40,209 bases of DNA from an uncultured Flavobacteriales bacterium (GCA_946480085.1 CAMLHZ010000023.1:1-40209), one strand, 5' to 3'. Counted from the stretch's first letter, positions 16,294 through 24,341 are shown. Notes: generated from the sequence alone by a model not told the origin. Made by a program: numbers and translations.

Positions 16294-16307
16294 CAGTCGC
16301 AAAACAG
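16266..16307 (+). promoter_or_regulatory. Alternative 5' hairpin competing with the HU terminator
   Basis: CTGTTTTGCGA (16266-16276) is perfectly complementary to TCGCAAAACAG (16297-16307), an 11-bp stem enclosing the right terminator arm and the T-run. It uses the terminator loop, so both structures cannot form fully at once. A transcript starting near 16265 lacks most of the left terminator arm and could only fold this hairpin, at its very 5' end. Confidence 0.6.
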
Positions 16308-16353
16308 CTTGAAACAGAACGAACTTAGAATATTAACATAAAATAAAATTATC

Positions 16354-16446
16354 ATGCCAAGCGGTAAGAAAAGAAAAAGACATAAGATGTCGACGCACAA
16401 GCGTAAGAAGAGATTGAGAAAAAACCGTCACAAGAAAAAGAAGTAA
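16354..16446 (+). CDS. 30-residue highly basic protein, bS22/mS38-like (AURKAIP1/COX24 domain type)
   Basis: The ORF is 30 residues, about two thirds Lys/Arg/His: it begins MPSGKKRKRHKMSTHKRKK and ends RHKKKK. The pattern of a short basic run, M-S-x-H-K, then K-R-L-x-x-x-R-H matches the small-subunit ribosomal protein bS22 of Actinobacteria and the core of mitochondrial mS38 (DUF1713). In Bacteroidota a near-identical small ORF is, to my knowledge, regularly found between HU and the RNase G gene. It has its own promoter (16232-16260), a long structured leader and a terminator (16475-16504). Likely a ribosomal small-subunit protein; the exact name is inference. Confidence 0.75.
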   Translation: MPSGKKRKRHKMSTHKRKKRLRKNRHKKKK

Positions 16447-16474
16447 TATTTTTCTTTGAAAGTTATTTGAAGGG

Positions 16475-16504
16475 CTTAGTAGGTGTTTGGCTTACTAAGT
16501 TTTT
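16475..16504 (+). terminator. Terminator between the small basic gene and rng
   Basis: CTTAGTA (16475-16481) pairs with TACTAAG (16493-16499), followed by five T. It lies 28 bases after the stop at 16446 and covers the GTG at 16483, which argues that the true RNase G start is the later GTG at 16537. Confidence 0.7.
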
Positions 16505-16536
16505 CTGTTTTTTATCATTTTCTAATTGTAACGCTT

Positions 16537-18084
16537 GTGAGTTTAGAACTTGTAGTTGAAGCACGCCCTGGCGGAGTTTCAATAGCATTGCTTCGAGACG
16601 GAAAATTAGTGGAGTTACAAGAAGAGCAAGGGAAAACTGATTTTGGTGTAGGTGATATTTACCTCGGAAAAGTAAGAAAAGTTGTTCCTAGTTTAAATGC
16701 AGCTTTCGTAGACGTTGGATACGAAAAAGATGCGTTTTTACATTACTTGGATCTGGGTCCCCAGTTCCTTTCTTCTCATAAATTCACCAAGGATACGCTC
16801 AACGGGAAGCAAAACGTATCTGACTTGCTTTATTTCAAGTCAGAAAAAGACATTCCTAAGGAAGGAAAAATCACTGATATCGTGCCAACTGCTTCTCCAA
16901 TTTTGGTGCAGGTGGCTAAAGAACCAATTTCAAGTAAAGGTCCGCGCTTATGTGCCGAACTTACTTTTGCGGGTCGATATTTAGTACTTGTTCCGTTCTC
17001 AGATAAGATTTCTATTTCTCAAAAAATACGAAATCCGGAAGAACGTGACAGACTTCGTTCCATTATGGATAATATTCGTCCGAAGAATTTTGGAGTTATT
17101 ATTCGCACCGTAGCAGAGAATAAAAAGGTTGAAGATATTGATCAAGACCTGAAGAGTTTGCTTGATAAATGGAAGACTATGCACACCAACTTGAAAGCTG
17201 CAACACCGCCGCGTAGAGTTTTAGGTGAGCTAGATAAAACGTCTTCTATACTAAGAGATTTGTTGAATGCGGATTTCACCAATATTCACGTAAGTGAGGA
17301 GAGGATAGCTGATGAGTTGAAAGAGTACATCAGTGAAATTGCTCCAGGACGCGAGAAGATCGTGAAATTGTACGACGGAAAGCTTTCTATTTTCGAACGT
17401 TTCGGGATCAATAAGCAAATCAAAACCATGTTCGGTAAGAAAGTTCCTCTTCCTTCTGGTGGTTATTTGATCATTGAACATACGGAAGCTATGCACGTTG
17501 TTGACGTGAATAGTGGAAATAGAAAAGGTGCTGACGGACAAGAGAATAACGCCTTGACAACCAATCTTGAAGCTGCAGATGAGATTGCTCGTTTGTTGCA
17601 GTTACGCGATATGGGTGGAATTGTGTGTATCGATTTTATTGATATGCACGATAAGGAAAACAATAGAGAACTTTTCGAACGTTTGAAGGATGCCATGAAA
17701 ATGGACCGTGCGAAGCACAATATTCTTCCTCCATCGAAATTTGGTGTTGTTGAAATTACACGTCAGCGCGTACGTCCTGAAACGGATATCAATACTTCTG
17801 AATTGTGTCCTACTTGTAACGGAACTGGTGAAGTGCAGGCTTCAATTCTTTTCGCTGAAGAGATTGAAACTACATTGAATTTCCTTATGCAGGATCGAAA
17901 AGAACCGAAAGTAACCATTATGGTTCATCCTTATCTTGAAGCATATTTTAAGAAAGGATTGATTTCTAAGCAATGGAAATGGTTCTTTAAGTACAAAAAA
18001 TGGATCGATGTGAAAGGTGTGATGGCAAATCAATTGCTTCAATACACATTCCTCGACAAAAACAATAACGAAATTGCTCTCTAA
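16537..18084 (+). CDS. rng: Ribonuclease E/G family endoribonuclease (RNase G)
   Basis: 515 residues from GTG 16537 (SLELVVEARPGGVSIALL). A longer reading from GTG 16483 would add a hydrophobic segment encoded across a terminator and was not chosen. N-terminal S1-like domain with VGDIYLGKVRKVVPSLNAAF and VDVGYEKDAFLHYLDLG; catalytic aspartates in VVDVNSGN and CIDFIDMHD; zinc-link CxxC in CPTCNGTGE. The size fits RNase G without the degradosome tail of RNase E. It processes rRNA 5' ends and initiates mRNA decay. Follows HU and the bS22-like gene, and is followed after 2 bases by recX. Confidence 0.95.
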   Translation: MSLELVVEARPGGVSIALLRDGKLVELQEEQGKTDFGVGDIYLGKVRKVVPSLNAAFVDVGYEKDAFLHYLDLGPQFLSSHKFTKDTLNGKQNVSDLLYFKSEKDIPKEGKITDIVPTASPILVQVAKEPISSKGPRLCAELTFAGRYLVLVPFSDKISISQKIRNPEERDRLRSIMDNIRPKNFGVIIRTVAENKKVEDIDQDLKSLLDKWKTMHTNLKAATPPRRVLGELDKTSSILRDLLNADFTNIHVSEERIADELKEYISEIAPGREKIVKLYDGKLSIFERFGINKQIKTMFGKKVPLPSGGYLIIEHTEAMHVVDVNSGNRKGADGQENNALTTNLEAADEIARLLQLRDMGGIVCIDFIDMHDKENNRELFERLKDAMKMDRAKHNILPPSKFGVVEITRQRVRPETDINTSELCPTCNGTGEVQASILFAEEIETTLNFLMQDRKEPKVTIMVHPYLEAYFKKGLISKQWKWFFKYKKWIDVKGVMANQLLQYTFLDKNNNEIAL

Positions 18085-18086
18085 TT

Positions 18087-18572
18087 ATGGAGGGCAATTT
18101 CTCTTTTCTGGAAGCGAAAGCCAAGGTTGAGGCGTATTGCGCCTACCAAGAAAGGTGTCACCACGAAGTTTCCACTAAACTTCGAAGCTTTGGTCTGGAT
18201 GAAGAACAAAGCGGAAGAATCATAGCGTATCTTATTGAAAACAAGTACCTGAACGAAGAACGTTTTGCCATTTCTTACGCAAGTGGAAAATTACGTATTA
18301 AGCATTGGGGACGAATGAAGATCAAGCAAGGACTGATTGCCAAGTTTATTCCCAAAAACATTATTCAAACTGCCTTATATTCTTTTGAAGACGACGAATA
18401 TGAAAGTATCTTCAACAAGCTTGCTGAACGTAAATGGAAAGACCTGGAACGTGAAAAAGATCCATGGCAAAAGAAGGCAAAATTGATGCGCTTTTTACAA
18501 TCGAGAGGATTTGAGCAGGAAATGATTTATGAGTGGCTGGCTTCGACTCCGCTCAGCCGCCAAATCGATTGA
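18087..18572 (+). CDS. recX: Regulatory protein RecX
   Basis: 161 residues of all-helical RecX repeats: AYCAYQERCHHEVSTKLRSF, IIAYLIENKYLNEERFAISY, KLRIKHWGRMKIKQGL and LMRFLQSRGFEQEMIYEWL. RecX modulates RecA filaments. It begins 2 bases after the rng stop, so the two are co-transcribed. The final residues (ASTPLSRQID) are encoded by a REP-type repeat, TTCGACTCCGCTCAG at 18542-18556, so the original C-terminus was probably replaced or extended by the insertion. An inverted copy follows 40 bases later. Confidence 0.93.
   Translation: MEGNFSFLEAKAKVEAYCAYQERCHHEVSTKLRSFGLDEEQSGRIIAYLIENKYLNEERFAISYASGKLRIKHWGRMKIKQGLIAKFIPKNIIQTALYSFEDDEYESIFNKLAERKWKDLEREKDPWQKKAKLMRFLQSRGFEQEMIYEWLASTPLSRQID
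18535..18561 (+). repeat. REP-type palindrome forming the recX C-terminal codons
   Basis: The core TTCGACTCCGCTCAG (18542-18556) is bordered by GGC-T-GGC on the left and GCC-G-CC on the right, making a stem. It is the reverse complement of the core in the repeats at 18592-18617 and 12249-12274. Confidence 0.75.
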
Positions 18573-18591
18573 TCTAAGTTTCGAAGAAAGA

Positions 18592-18617
18592 GGTGACTGA
18601 GCGGAGTCGAAGTCACC
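18592..18617. repeat. REP-type palindrome between the convergent genes recX and the lipoprotein
   Basis: GGTGACT (18592-18598) and AGTCACC (18611-18617) form a perfect stem around GAGCGGAGTCGA. It sits between converging genes and may act as a transcription barrier; the T-run expected of a classical terminator is weak on both strands. Confidence 0.75.
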
Positions 18618-18623
18618 ATTTAA

Positions 18624-19250
18624 TTATTTAAACTTCGCTTTCGTAATCGTAGTAACCATTTTGTCGCGGTAGAAATCATCATCATAACTTACAACCGCTG
18701 AGAAGAAATAATCATTAATCACAGCCGTGTACATTTGTTGATGTCCGTAAGCTTTTGCTTCATCGTTGTACAAGTTGATTGTCCAAACATCGAAAGTCAC
18801 TTTTCCAACTTTTATCGTTGTTGCACTTGTATCTACACGAATTCTTGCGCTGAAATAGTTATTGTATGCCGTTTCGTGAATATTCTTTTTCGCGGATTCA
18901 TAATCTGCGCTGGTTTTTCCTTTGAAAATCTGAGCAGTTGAAGCAAACGAGTTGTTGAAATCATAACCGTACGCAAGTAAATACTTCAGGTCTTTGTCTG
19001 ATTCAGGATTATCGACACCCGCATACTTTTGTGAACGTTCGTTCAAGGACTTAATTGCAGATTTAGTAGTGATGGAAGGACCTTCAGGGTACGTTGTTTC
19101 CCATCCAAGTTCTTCACACGTATACTTGTGATCATCAAACGTTCCCATGTCCACATCTTCATCGTGATTTACTTTTGGAGCACCTGATCCACAAGAAGTA
19201 ACAAAAAGAAGAGAACTGATTCCTAATAACAATGCGATTAACGTCTTCAT
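18624..19250 (-). CDS. Lipoprotein of unknown function
   Basis: 208 residues. Signal peptide with lipobox LLFVTSCGSG (Cys20), then an acidic stretch (HDEDVDMGTFDDH) and a mixed alpha/beta domain (about 60-208) with no motif I recognise. The residues around TIKVGKVTFDVWTINLY and YTAVINDYFFSAVVSYDD suggest a beta sheet. It converges on recX with REP palindromes between, and has a TATATTTG box 17 bases upstream. Confidence 0.7.
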   Translation of the reverse strand: MKTLIALLLGISSLLFVTSCGSGAPKVNHDEDVDMGTFDDHKYTCEELGWETTYPEGPSITTKSAIKSLNERSQKYAGVDNPESDKDLKYLLAYGYDFNNSFASTAQIFKGKTSADYESAKKNIHETAYNNYFSARIRVDTSATTIKVGKVTFDVWTINLYNDEAKAYGHQQMYTAVINDYFFSAVVSYDDDFYRDKMVTTITKAKFK

Positions 19251-19266
19251 ATCAACTGGTTTTATA

Positions 19267-19274
19267 CAAATATA
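19267..19274 (-). promoter_or_regulatory. -7 promoter box (TATATTTG) for the lipoprotein
   Basis: Minus-strand TATATTTG matches the consensus, 17 bases upstream of the ATG at 19250; the leader would be about 12 nt. No -33 TTG seen. Confidence 0.45.
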
Positions 19275-19351
19275 GCAGAATTGGTTTTTGGCAGTTCGGT
19301 CTACTATGGCAAAAATGTGAATGGTAGTTGATGTTTATTGTGTGGCTGGGA

Positions 19352-19379
19352 GAGTTATAAGTTACGAGTTATAAGTGAA
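19352..19379. repeat. Degenerate heptad repeat (GAGTTAT type)
   Basis: GAGTTAT, AAGTTAC, GAGTTAT, AAGTGAA in exact 7-bp steps. These are the same unit type as the array in the ssb-mutY gap, 4.6 kb away. Confidence 0.65.
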
Positions 19380-19450
19380 TTCTTGCCTTCGAGAGCCTCA
19401 GTCAACAATGTGCTTACGCGTTGCGCAGGATTACAAATCTTCTGCAGCTT

Positions 19451-19474
19451 GAGAAGTCTAGATTCTAGACTCTC
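19451..19474. repeat. Inverted repeat between lipoprotein and choice-of-anchor B gene
   Basis: AGTCTAGA-T-TCTAGACT at 19455-19471, extended by GAG/CTC with one bulge. Its halves are also heptad-spaced (CTAGATT-like units), so it may be a folded-back heptad array rather than a designed terminator. Confidence 0.5.
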
Positions 19475-19488
19475 AAAATCGAGAAGTC

Positions 19489-20859
19489 CTAATGAAAATT
19501 CATCCAGCGCAATGAAAATTGCTTCTCGGAATTCTTAATGGTGTATTTTCCGCGGACGATGTAAGAACCAGCTGCAACGTTATTCGGAAGAAGATTGAAG
19601 GTGAAATCGGAAAGCATAACTGTTTGTACAATGTTTCCGCTTAAATCCACTACATCATAGCTCATGTCTGTGCTTCCAATAGGAAAGCGGATGGTACTTG
19701 GCGAGTTTCCGCTTGGATTAGGAAAGAGAACTACTTCGTCTCCTGTTCCTGCTGATAATACCTTAGCATTAAAACCCAAAAGATATAAACCATATTGTCG
19801 ATCTGCAGCTAAAATGCGCTTTGATGGTAAAAGCGAATAAACTCCCCAGTTTCCGTTCATTGGAAAAAATGAACTTGTTGGATAGGTATCGTAATAGGCA
19901 ACTTCCAGAGGCTGTGGATAACGCAAGTCATAAATGTGTAATCCAAGATTATAGTAAGCAACATACACAAAAGTATCGTTTGCCATAATGTTGTGTGGAA
20001 CGCTTCCGTTTAAGAAATCCGTTCCAAAATAAGAGGTGATATTTAGATTCGTTCCGTCCCATGAACAACGCTTCACCCGTTTACCGGCAGTTTCATCTGC
20101 AAAAATGTAAGTGGTTCCATCCGGTGTCAACCAACCCTGATGATTGTATCCTTGGTCTTGATAAAAAGTAAGGGATTCTATGTAGGTAGGGGAAACTGTG
20201 TTGGTGAAATCATAAATACGAAGTCCGTCATATCCGCAATTCAGGAATGCAAGACCGTCTCTGACATAAGCATCATGAACTTCTTCCACATCGCCTGGTC
20301 CGCTCCACAATTCTACCAAATTAAGTGGATCTGCCAAAGAGAAGATCTTCATCGGTTTATCGATCGTTTGAGTGCTTACCGTTGAACGATGAATTAACGA
20401 ATAGAATTTCTGCTCAACTTCATCAATGAAAATATTGTGAACTCTACCAAACTGCAGACTATCTTCCTTCGCTAAATGAATGGAATCAGGTAAATATTGA
20501 AGGTCGATGATTTGCAAGTCGGAAACACCTTCATCACAAACTGCATAGAGATAGTTTTGGTAAGTAGCGTAATCGCGGTGACTAACCGACATATTTACGT
20601 ATCGCCCCGGAATAAAGCCTACAGGAAGTAATTCATCGTTTGCAGAAATATGATAAACATGTGTTCCTTCTGTTGAACCAATTACAGCATATTCTTCGTT
20701 TTCCCATGTAAAACCATAACAATCGGAGTAGCGTGATAAGCTGGAATTACAGATAAGAGAATCTTGAAATTCGTGATCAAGAAGCGTCATGTTTAAGGAG
20801 CCCTGACTCATTACTGAGAAAGGTCCGAGAAATAGAACAAACAGAAGGAAAAACTTCAT
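19489..20859 (-). CDS. Secreted choice-of-anchor B family protein with T9SS type A sorting domain
   Basis: 456 residues: signal peptide (about 1-18), then a beta-propeller-like domain with LVIVD-type repeats (LQIIDLQYLPDSIHL, LRIYDFTNTVSPTYIESL, LHIYDLRYPQPLEVAYYDTY) and the diagnostic YNHQGWLTPDGTTYIFADE and NGNWGVYSLLPSKRILAADR. The C-terminal ~80 residues (VVLFPNPSGNSPSTIRFP ... YDVVDLSGN) are a type A T9SS signal. Extracellular, function unknown; related proteins are lineage-rich in Bacteroidota. It is transcribed alone, between intergenic regions carrying heptad repeats. Confidence 0.88.
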   Translation of the reverse strand: MKFFLLFVLFLGPFSVMSQGSLNMTLLDHEFQDSLICNSSLSRYSDCYGFTWENEEYAVIGSTEGTHVYHISANDELLPVGFIPGRYVNMSVSHRDYATYQNYLYAVCDEGVSDLQIIDLQYLPDSIHLAKEDSLQFGRVHNIFIDEVEQKFYSLIHRSTVSTQTIDKPMKIFSLADPLNLVELWSGPGDVEEVHDAYVRDGLAFLNCGYDGLRIYDFTNTVSPTYIESLTFYQDQGYNHQGWLTPDGTTYIFADETAGKRVKRCSWDGTNLNITSYFGTDFLNGSVPHNIMANDTFVYVAYYNLGLHIYDLRYPQPLEVAYYDTYPTSSFFPMNGNWGVYSLLPSKRILAADRQYGLYLLGFNAKVLSAGTGDEVVLFPNPSGNSPSTIRFPIGSTDMSYDVVDLSGNIVQTVMLSDFTFNLLPNNVAAGSYIVRGKYTIKNSEKQFSLRWMNFH

Positions 20860-20942
20860 GAGGTAAAATTACGGATTCTATTCAATAGCTATTGTGTGTT
20901 TAATAAACGGTTATAACACTTTACTGGTGAGTGGCTGCTGTC

Positions 20943-21005
20943 GGAATCTTGATGCCTGGAATCTCGAACCGAGAATCTGACCAGTCAAGTTTCCAGCTTC
21001 TCAAA
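20943..21005. repeat. Degenerate heptad repeat upstream of the mannosyltransferase-like gene
   Basis: The region can be read in 7-bp steps as GGAATCT, TGATGCC, TGGAATC, TCGAACC and so on for about nine units, with a T opening most units. Weaker than the 14697 array, but in the same kind of position (intergenic). Confidence 0.4.
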
Positions 21006-21110
21006 ATCTATTGGTCTGTTTCAACTTACTTGATAATCTTTGTTAATCGTATAACAAACACTTTGCATCCACGTTCTTTTAGCTATTTTAGCATTCCAAT
21101 TCTACAGTTG

Positions 21111-21821
21111 TTGAAGAGCATAGTCATTATACCCACTTACAATGAGCGTGAAAACATCGTGAAAATGGCCGAAGCTGTTATGGCTCTGCCTGATCATTTT
21201 TCCGTTTTATTTGTCGACGACTCTTCTCCCGATGGTTCGGCGCAACTGATAAAAGAACAGATCGAGCGTTTCCCGAATAGAATTTATTTAGAAGAACGTC
21301 AAGGTAAACTTGGATTAGGAACGGCTTATATTCATGGCTTTCATTGGTCGTTGGATCGTGATTACGAGTACATTTTTGAAATGGATTGTGACTTTTCACA
21401 TAATCCGAATGACTTGCCTCGTTTACTGGATGCTTGTGTAAACGGAAAAGCGGATGTAAGTATTGGTTCACGTTATGTACGTGGTGGAAAAGTGGAAAAC
21501 TGGCCGTTGGGTAGAATCCTGATGTCTTATTTTGCTTCCGTTTATGTTCGAATGATTTTATTCCTCGGAATTGCTGATACAACTGCCGGTTTTATGTGTT
21601 ATTCACGCAAGGTGCTGGAAGCAATGAAATTGGATAATATTCAGTTTAAAGGTTATGCCTTTCAAATTGAAATGAAATATGCTGCAAAACGTAAAGGTTT
21701 CAAAGTGACAGAAGTTCCTATTACCTTTACAGACAGAATTTATGGCGAATCCAAAATGTCTTCCGGAATCTTTAAGGAAGCGCTTTGGGGAGTTTGGAAA
21801 ATGAGAAATTTGAAAGTGTGA
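21111..21821 (+). CDS. Polyprenol-phosphate mannosyltransferase-like glycosyltransferase (GT2, DPM1 type)
   Basis: 236 residues from TTG 21111 (KSIVIIPTYNERENI). The frame is open upstream to 20931, but that extension has no family similarity and includes heptad repeats. GT2 motifs: LFVDDSSPDGSAQLI, FEMDCDFSHNPNDLP (DxD region), IGSRYVRGGKVENWP, FKGYAFQIEMKYAAKR and YGESKM. Such enzymes transfer mannose, or another sugar, from GDP-sugar to polyprenol phosphate for protein or lipid glycosylation. The stop TGA overlaps the pyrC start (TGATG). Confidence 0.9.
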   Translation: MKSIVIIPTYNERENIVKMAEAVMALPDHFSVLFVDDSSPDGSAQLIKEQIERFPNRIYLEERQGKLGLGTAYIHGFHWSLDRDYEYIFEMDCDFSHNPNDLPRLLDACVNGKADVSIGSRYVRGGKVENWPLGRILMSYFASVYVRMILFLGIADTTAGFMCYSRKVLEAMKLDNIQFKGYAFQIEMKYAAKRKGFKVTEVPITFTDRIYGESKMSSGIFKEALWGVWKMRNLKV

Positions 21822-23155
21822 TGGAAAGAACGGTAATTAAAGGCGCAACAATTATTAACGAAGGTCTTGAACGAGTAGCTGATGTATTAATTGAAAACGA
21901 CAGAATTGCCAAAATTGCCGATTCAATTTCAGTTTCCGGAGCCGTTGAAATCAATGCAGAAGGCAAATATTTGATTCCCGGATGCATTGATGATCAGGTT
22001 CATTTTCGTGAGCCTGGATTAACGCACAAAGCAAATATTGCAACAGAATCGTACGCTGCTATTGCCGGTGGAATCACTTCTTTTATGGAAATGCCCAATA
22101 CGGTTCCGAATACGCTTACTCAGGAATTGTTAGAGGATAAATACCAAATTGCTGCGAATTCGTCGTATGCCAATTATTCTTTCTTCATGGGAGCTTCGAA
22201 TGACAACCTTGAAGAAGTGCTGAAAACAGATCCGAAAAAGGTTTGTGGAGTGAAGATCTTTATGGGGTCGTCAACCGGAAACATGTTGGTAGATAGTGAA
22301 GCAACGTTGAACCATTTGTTCAGCAATGTTCCGATGCTAATTGCAACGCATTGTGAGGATGAAGCCACTGTTCGTGCTAATCTCGAAATCTTTAAGGAAA
22401 AGTACGGTGAAAACATTCCGGTAACTGCTCACCCGCTTATTCGAAGTGAAGAAGCTTGTTATTTATCCTCTTCAAAAGCCGTTGAATTAGCGAAAAAGCA
22501 CAATACTCGTTTACACATTTTGCATATCTCAACTGGAAAAGAAACATTCCTGTTTGACAATACCATCCCATTAAGCGAAAAACGTATTACTTCTGAAGCA
22601 TGTGTTCATCACTTATGGTTTACGGATGCAGATTACGACAAAAAAGGAAATTTCATTAAGTGGAATCCTGCTGTTAAAACTGCTGCCGACCGCGATTTAA
22701 TTTGGGAAGCGGTAAATAATGATAGAATTGATGTGATTGCAACCGATCATGCGCCTCATACCTTTGACGAGAAAAGTCAATCTTACATGACAGCTCCTTC
22801 AGGTGGACCACTTGTGCAGCACGCGCTTTTGGCAATGTTGGAATCGTCTAAACAAGGAAAGATTACCCGAACAAAAATGGTAGAGAAAATGTCTCATGCT
22901 GTTGCTGTTTGTTTCGAGATCAAAGACAGAGGATACATTCGTGAAGGCTACAAGGCTGATTTGGTTTTGGTGAATCCGAATGAAACAACGGCTGTTACCA
23001 AAGAAAGTTTGCGTTACAAATGTGGATGGTCACCCTTCGATGGAACGATTTTCTCGCACAGAATTGATGCTACTTTTATCAATGGTAAGAAAGTTTATGC
23101 TCACGGAGAGAATATTGATCTTCGTGCCGGTGAACGAATGGAATTTGCACGATGA
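21821..23155 (+). CDS. pyrC: Dihydroorotase
   Basis: 444 residues from ATG 21821, which overlaps the stop of the preceding gene; an upstream ATG at 21785 in frame would place part of the gene inside the GT2. Third step of pyrimidine synthesis. Metal and active-site features: DDQVHFREPG at 57-66, where the first histidine of the class I HxH pair is Gln59 and the second His61; the bridging lysine in VCGVKIFMGS; ATHCEDE; LHILHIST; IATDHAPHTFDEK. Three genes (GT2, pyrC, DUF4296) overlap end to end; this order is recurrent in Flavobacteria. Confidence 0.93.
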   Translation: MERTVIKGATIINEGLERVADVLIENDRIAKIADSISVSGAVEINAEGKYLIPGCIDDQVHFREPGLTHKANIATESYAAIAGGITSFMEMPNTVPNTLTQELLEDKYQIAANSSYANYSFFMGASNDNLEEVLKTDPKKVCGVKIFMGSSTGNMLVDSEATLNHLFSNVPMLIATHCEDEATVRANLEIFKEKYGENIPVTAHPLIRSEEACYLSSSKAVELAKKHNTRLHILHISTGKETFLFDNTIPLSEKRITSEACVHHLWFTDADYDKKGNFIKWNPAVKTAADRDLIWEAVNNDRIDVIATDHAPHTFDEKSQSYMTAPSGGPLVQHALLAMLESSKQGKITRTKMVEKMSHAVAVCFEIKDRGYIREGYKADLVLVNPNETTAVTKESLRYKCGWSPFDGTIFSHRIDATFINGKKVYAHGENIDLRAGERMEFAR

Positions 23156-23511
23156 AAAACTGGATTCTGGGCATATTGATTCTTGGACTTTCATTCGCTT
23201 GCAGTAGCGAAATGGATCATCCTGATGCACCTGACGATTTGATTCCGGAAGCAGAAATGGTGACGTATATGCACGATTTGACAATGTTGGAAGCTGGAGT
23301 TCAGAACAGATATCAAAGTGTCAATAGGTATTACAAAACCATGATCCGTTCCGGAGAAAAGTATTTTAAGTCGAAAGGAATTACAGTTGACCGTTTTGAA
23401 AGGTCGTTTGATTATTATGCAACTCAGCCGGAGATTTTTCAACGGATCAATACGCAGGCAATGGAAGAAATGACCATTGAGTTGAATAAGGAAGAGGCTA
23501 AGAAGGACTAA
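23152..23511 (+). CDS. DUF4296 domain lipoprotein
   Basis: 119 residues. The lipobox SFACSS gives Cys17. The mature part APDDLIPEAEMVTYMHDLTM ... is the start of DUF4296 and is helical. Function unknown; the family is commonly placed next to dihydroorotase. The start overlaps the pyrC stop by 4 bases (23152-23155). Confidence 0.85.
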   Translation: MKNWILGILILGLSFACSSEMDHPDAPDDLIPEAEMVTYMHDLTMLEAGVQNRYQSVNRYYKTMIRSGEKYFKSKGITVDRFERSFDYYATQPEIFQRINTQAMEEMTIELNKEEAKKD

Positions 23512-23536
23512 AGATTAAAGACAATAGACTCAAGAT
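23509..23536. repeat. Degenerate heptad repeat after the DUF4296 stop
   Basis: TAAAGAT, TAAAGAC, AATAGAC and TCAAGAT in consecutive 7-bp steps, the first overlapping the stop codon. Confidence 0.55.
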
Positions 23537-23616
23537 TTGATCTCCTCAGATGTCGCGTCAGTTCCAATTCCGCCGTGGTGGAGAGGTAAAGACTTCAAGA
23601 TGAAAACTAATGCACA

Positions 23617-23634
23617 GACGCGATGCGTCGCTAC
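23617..23634 (-). repeat. REP-type hairpin with GTAG head
   Basis: GACGC-GAT-GCGTC at 23617-23629, one base, then CTAC at 23631-23634. On the minus strand it reads GTAG before the hairpin, as in the RAYT-associated repeat at the left end but with a different stem. It sits between converging genes. Confidence 0.7.
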
Positions 23635-23657
23635 AATCTTTTTTCGATGAATAGGGA

Positions 23658-24341
23658 CTAGTGGCAATCCGCTCTCTGATTCAATACCAGTTTTTTCATT
23701 TCAACATTAATCAAACTGAGGTAAGTAACATTTCCTATCGTTGTTGATGCTGCGTTCCACCATTCAAAGCGAATAAAATCCAAAGCGGCCATTTCTGCCA
23801 TCACTTTTTCGGAACATCCCGTTTTCAGAATTCTATTGTAAGCATCCTCGCCATAAATGGATTTATATTCTTTCAGAATCTTTGCCGGTTCAGAACAAAG
23901 AATAGCAATGGTCGATTTACAGATCTTAGCCGTTTTTTTATCGGTTTTCAAAATTTCCGGATCTCGGATTGCCTGAATTGCCAGTAATTTCAATTCCAAT
24001 TCTCTTTTCAATTGTGCTACTCTTATCTTTCGAATAGAATCCCATAACGAAGCTTTTGGAAATTGCGCATTCTCCAATTCTTTAATGCCGTTTTCCAGTT
24101 CACGCTTTACTTTTTCAGGCTTTATGTGAACCGAATCTTTTAGCTGTGCTCTGAAAACAGGCTGACTATATGAATTTGGATTCATGAAAAGTCCAACGAT
24201 ATTGTCGAGTTGCTCACGATTTGTAAGTTCAGAATTGATCTCACCTTCGTACATGCAAATGCCATCCATCCAGGAATAATTTTCTTGCGACTTAGAACAA
24301 AAGGGAATTAGCAATATTGTTAAGAAGAAAAGTTGTTTCAT
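23658..24341 (-). CDS. Secreted protein of unknown function, overlapping ruvC
   Basis: 227 residues with a signal peptide (MKQLFFLTILLIPFCSKSQ) and a mostly helical, charged body (LKRELELKLLAIQAIRD). I see no family motif. Its ATG overlaps the ruvC stop by 4 bases (24338-24341), so it is translated from the ruvC transcript. The 3' end faces the DUF4296 gene. Confidence 0.6.
   Translation of the reverse strand: MKQLFFLTILLIPFCSKSQENYSWMDGICMYEGEINSELTNREQLDNIVGLFMNPNSYSQPVFRAQLKDSVHIKPEKVKRELENGIKELENAQFPKASLWDSIRKIRVAQLKRELELKLLAIQAIRDPEILKTDKKTAKICKSTIAILCSEPAKILKEYKSIYGEDAYNRILKTGCSEKVMAEMAALDFIRFEWWNAASTTIGNVTYLSLINVEMKKLVLNQRADCH

Noticed and set aside
16483..16536. Upstream GTG start for rng
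   Set aside because: It would add a hydrophobic segment absent from the family and lies within a terminator hairpin.
20883..20894. CAATAGCTATTG palindrome upstream of the choice-of-anchor B gene
   Set aside because: Twelve AT-rich bases, no second copy seen; may be chance.
20931..21110. Sixty-residue N-terminal extension of the GT2 gene
   Set aside because: No similarity to the family and partly made of heptad repeats; TTG at 21111 fits the usual N-terminus.
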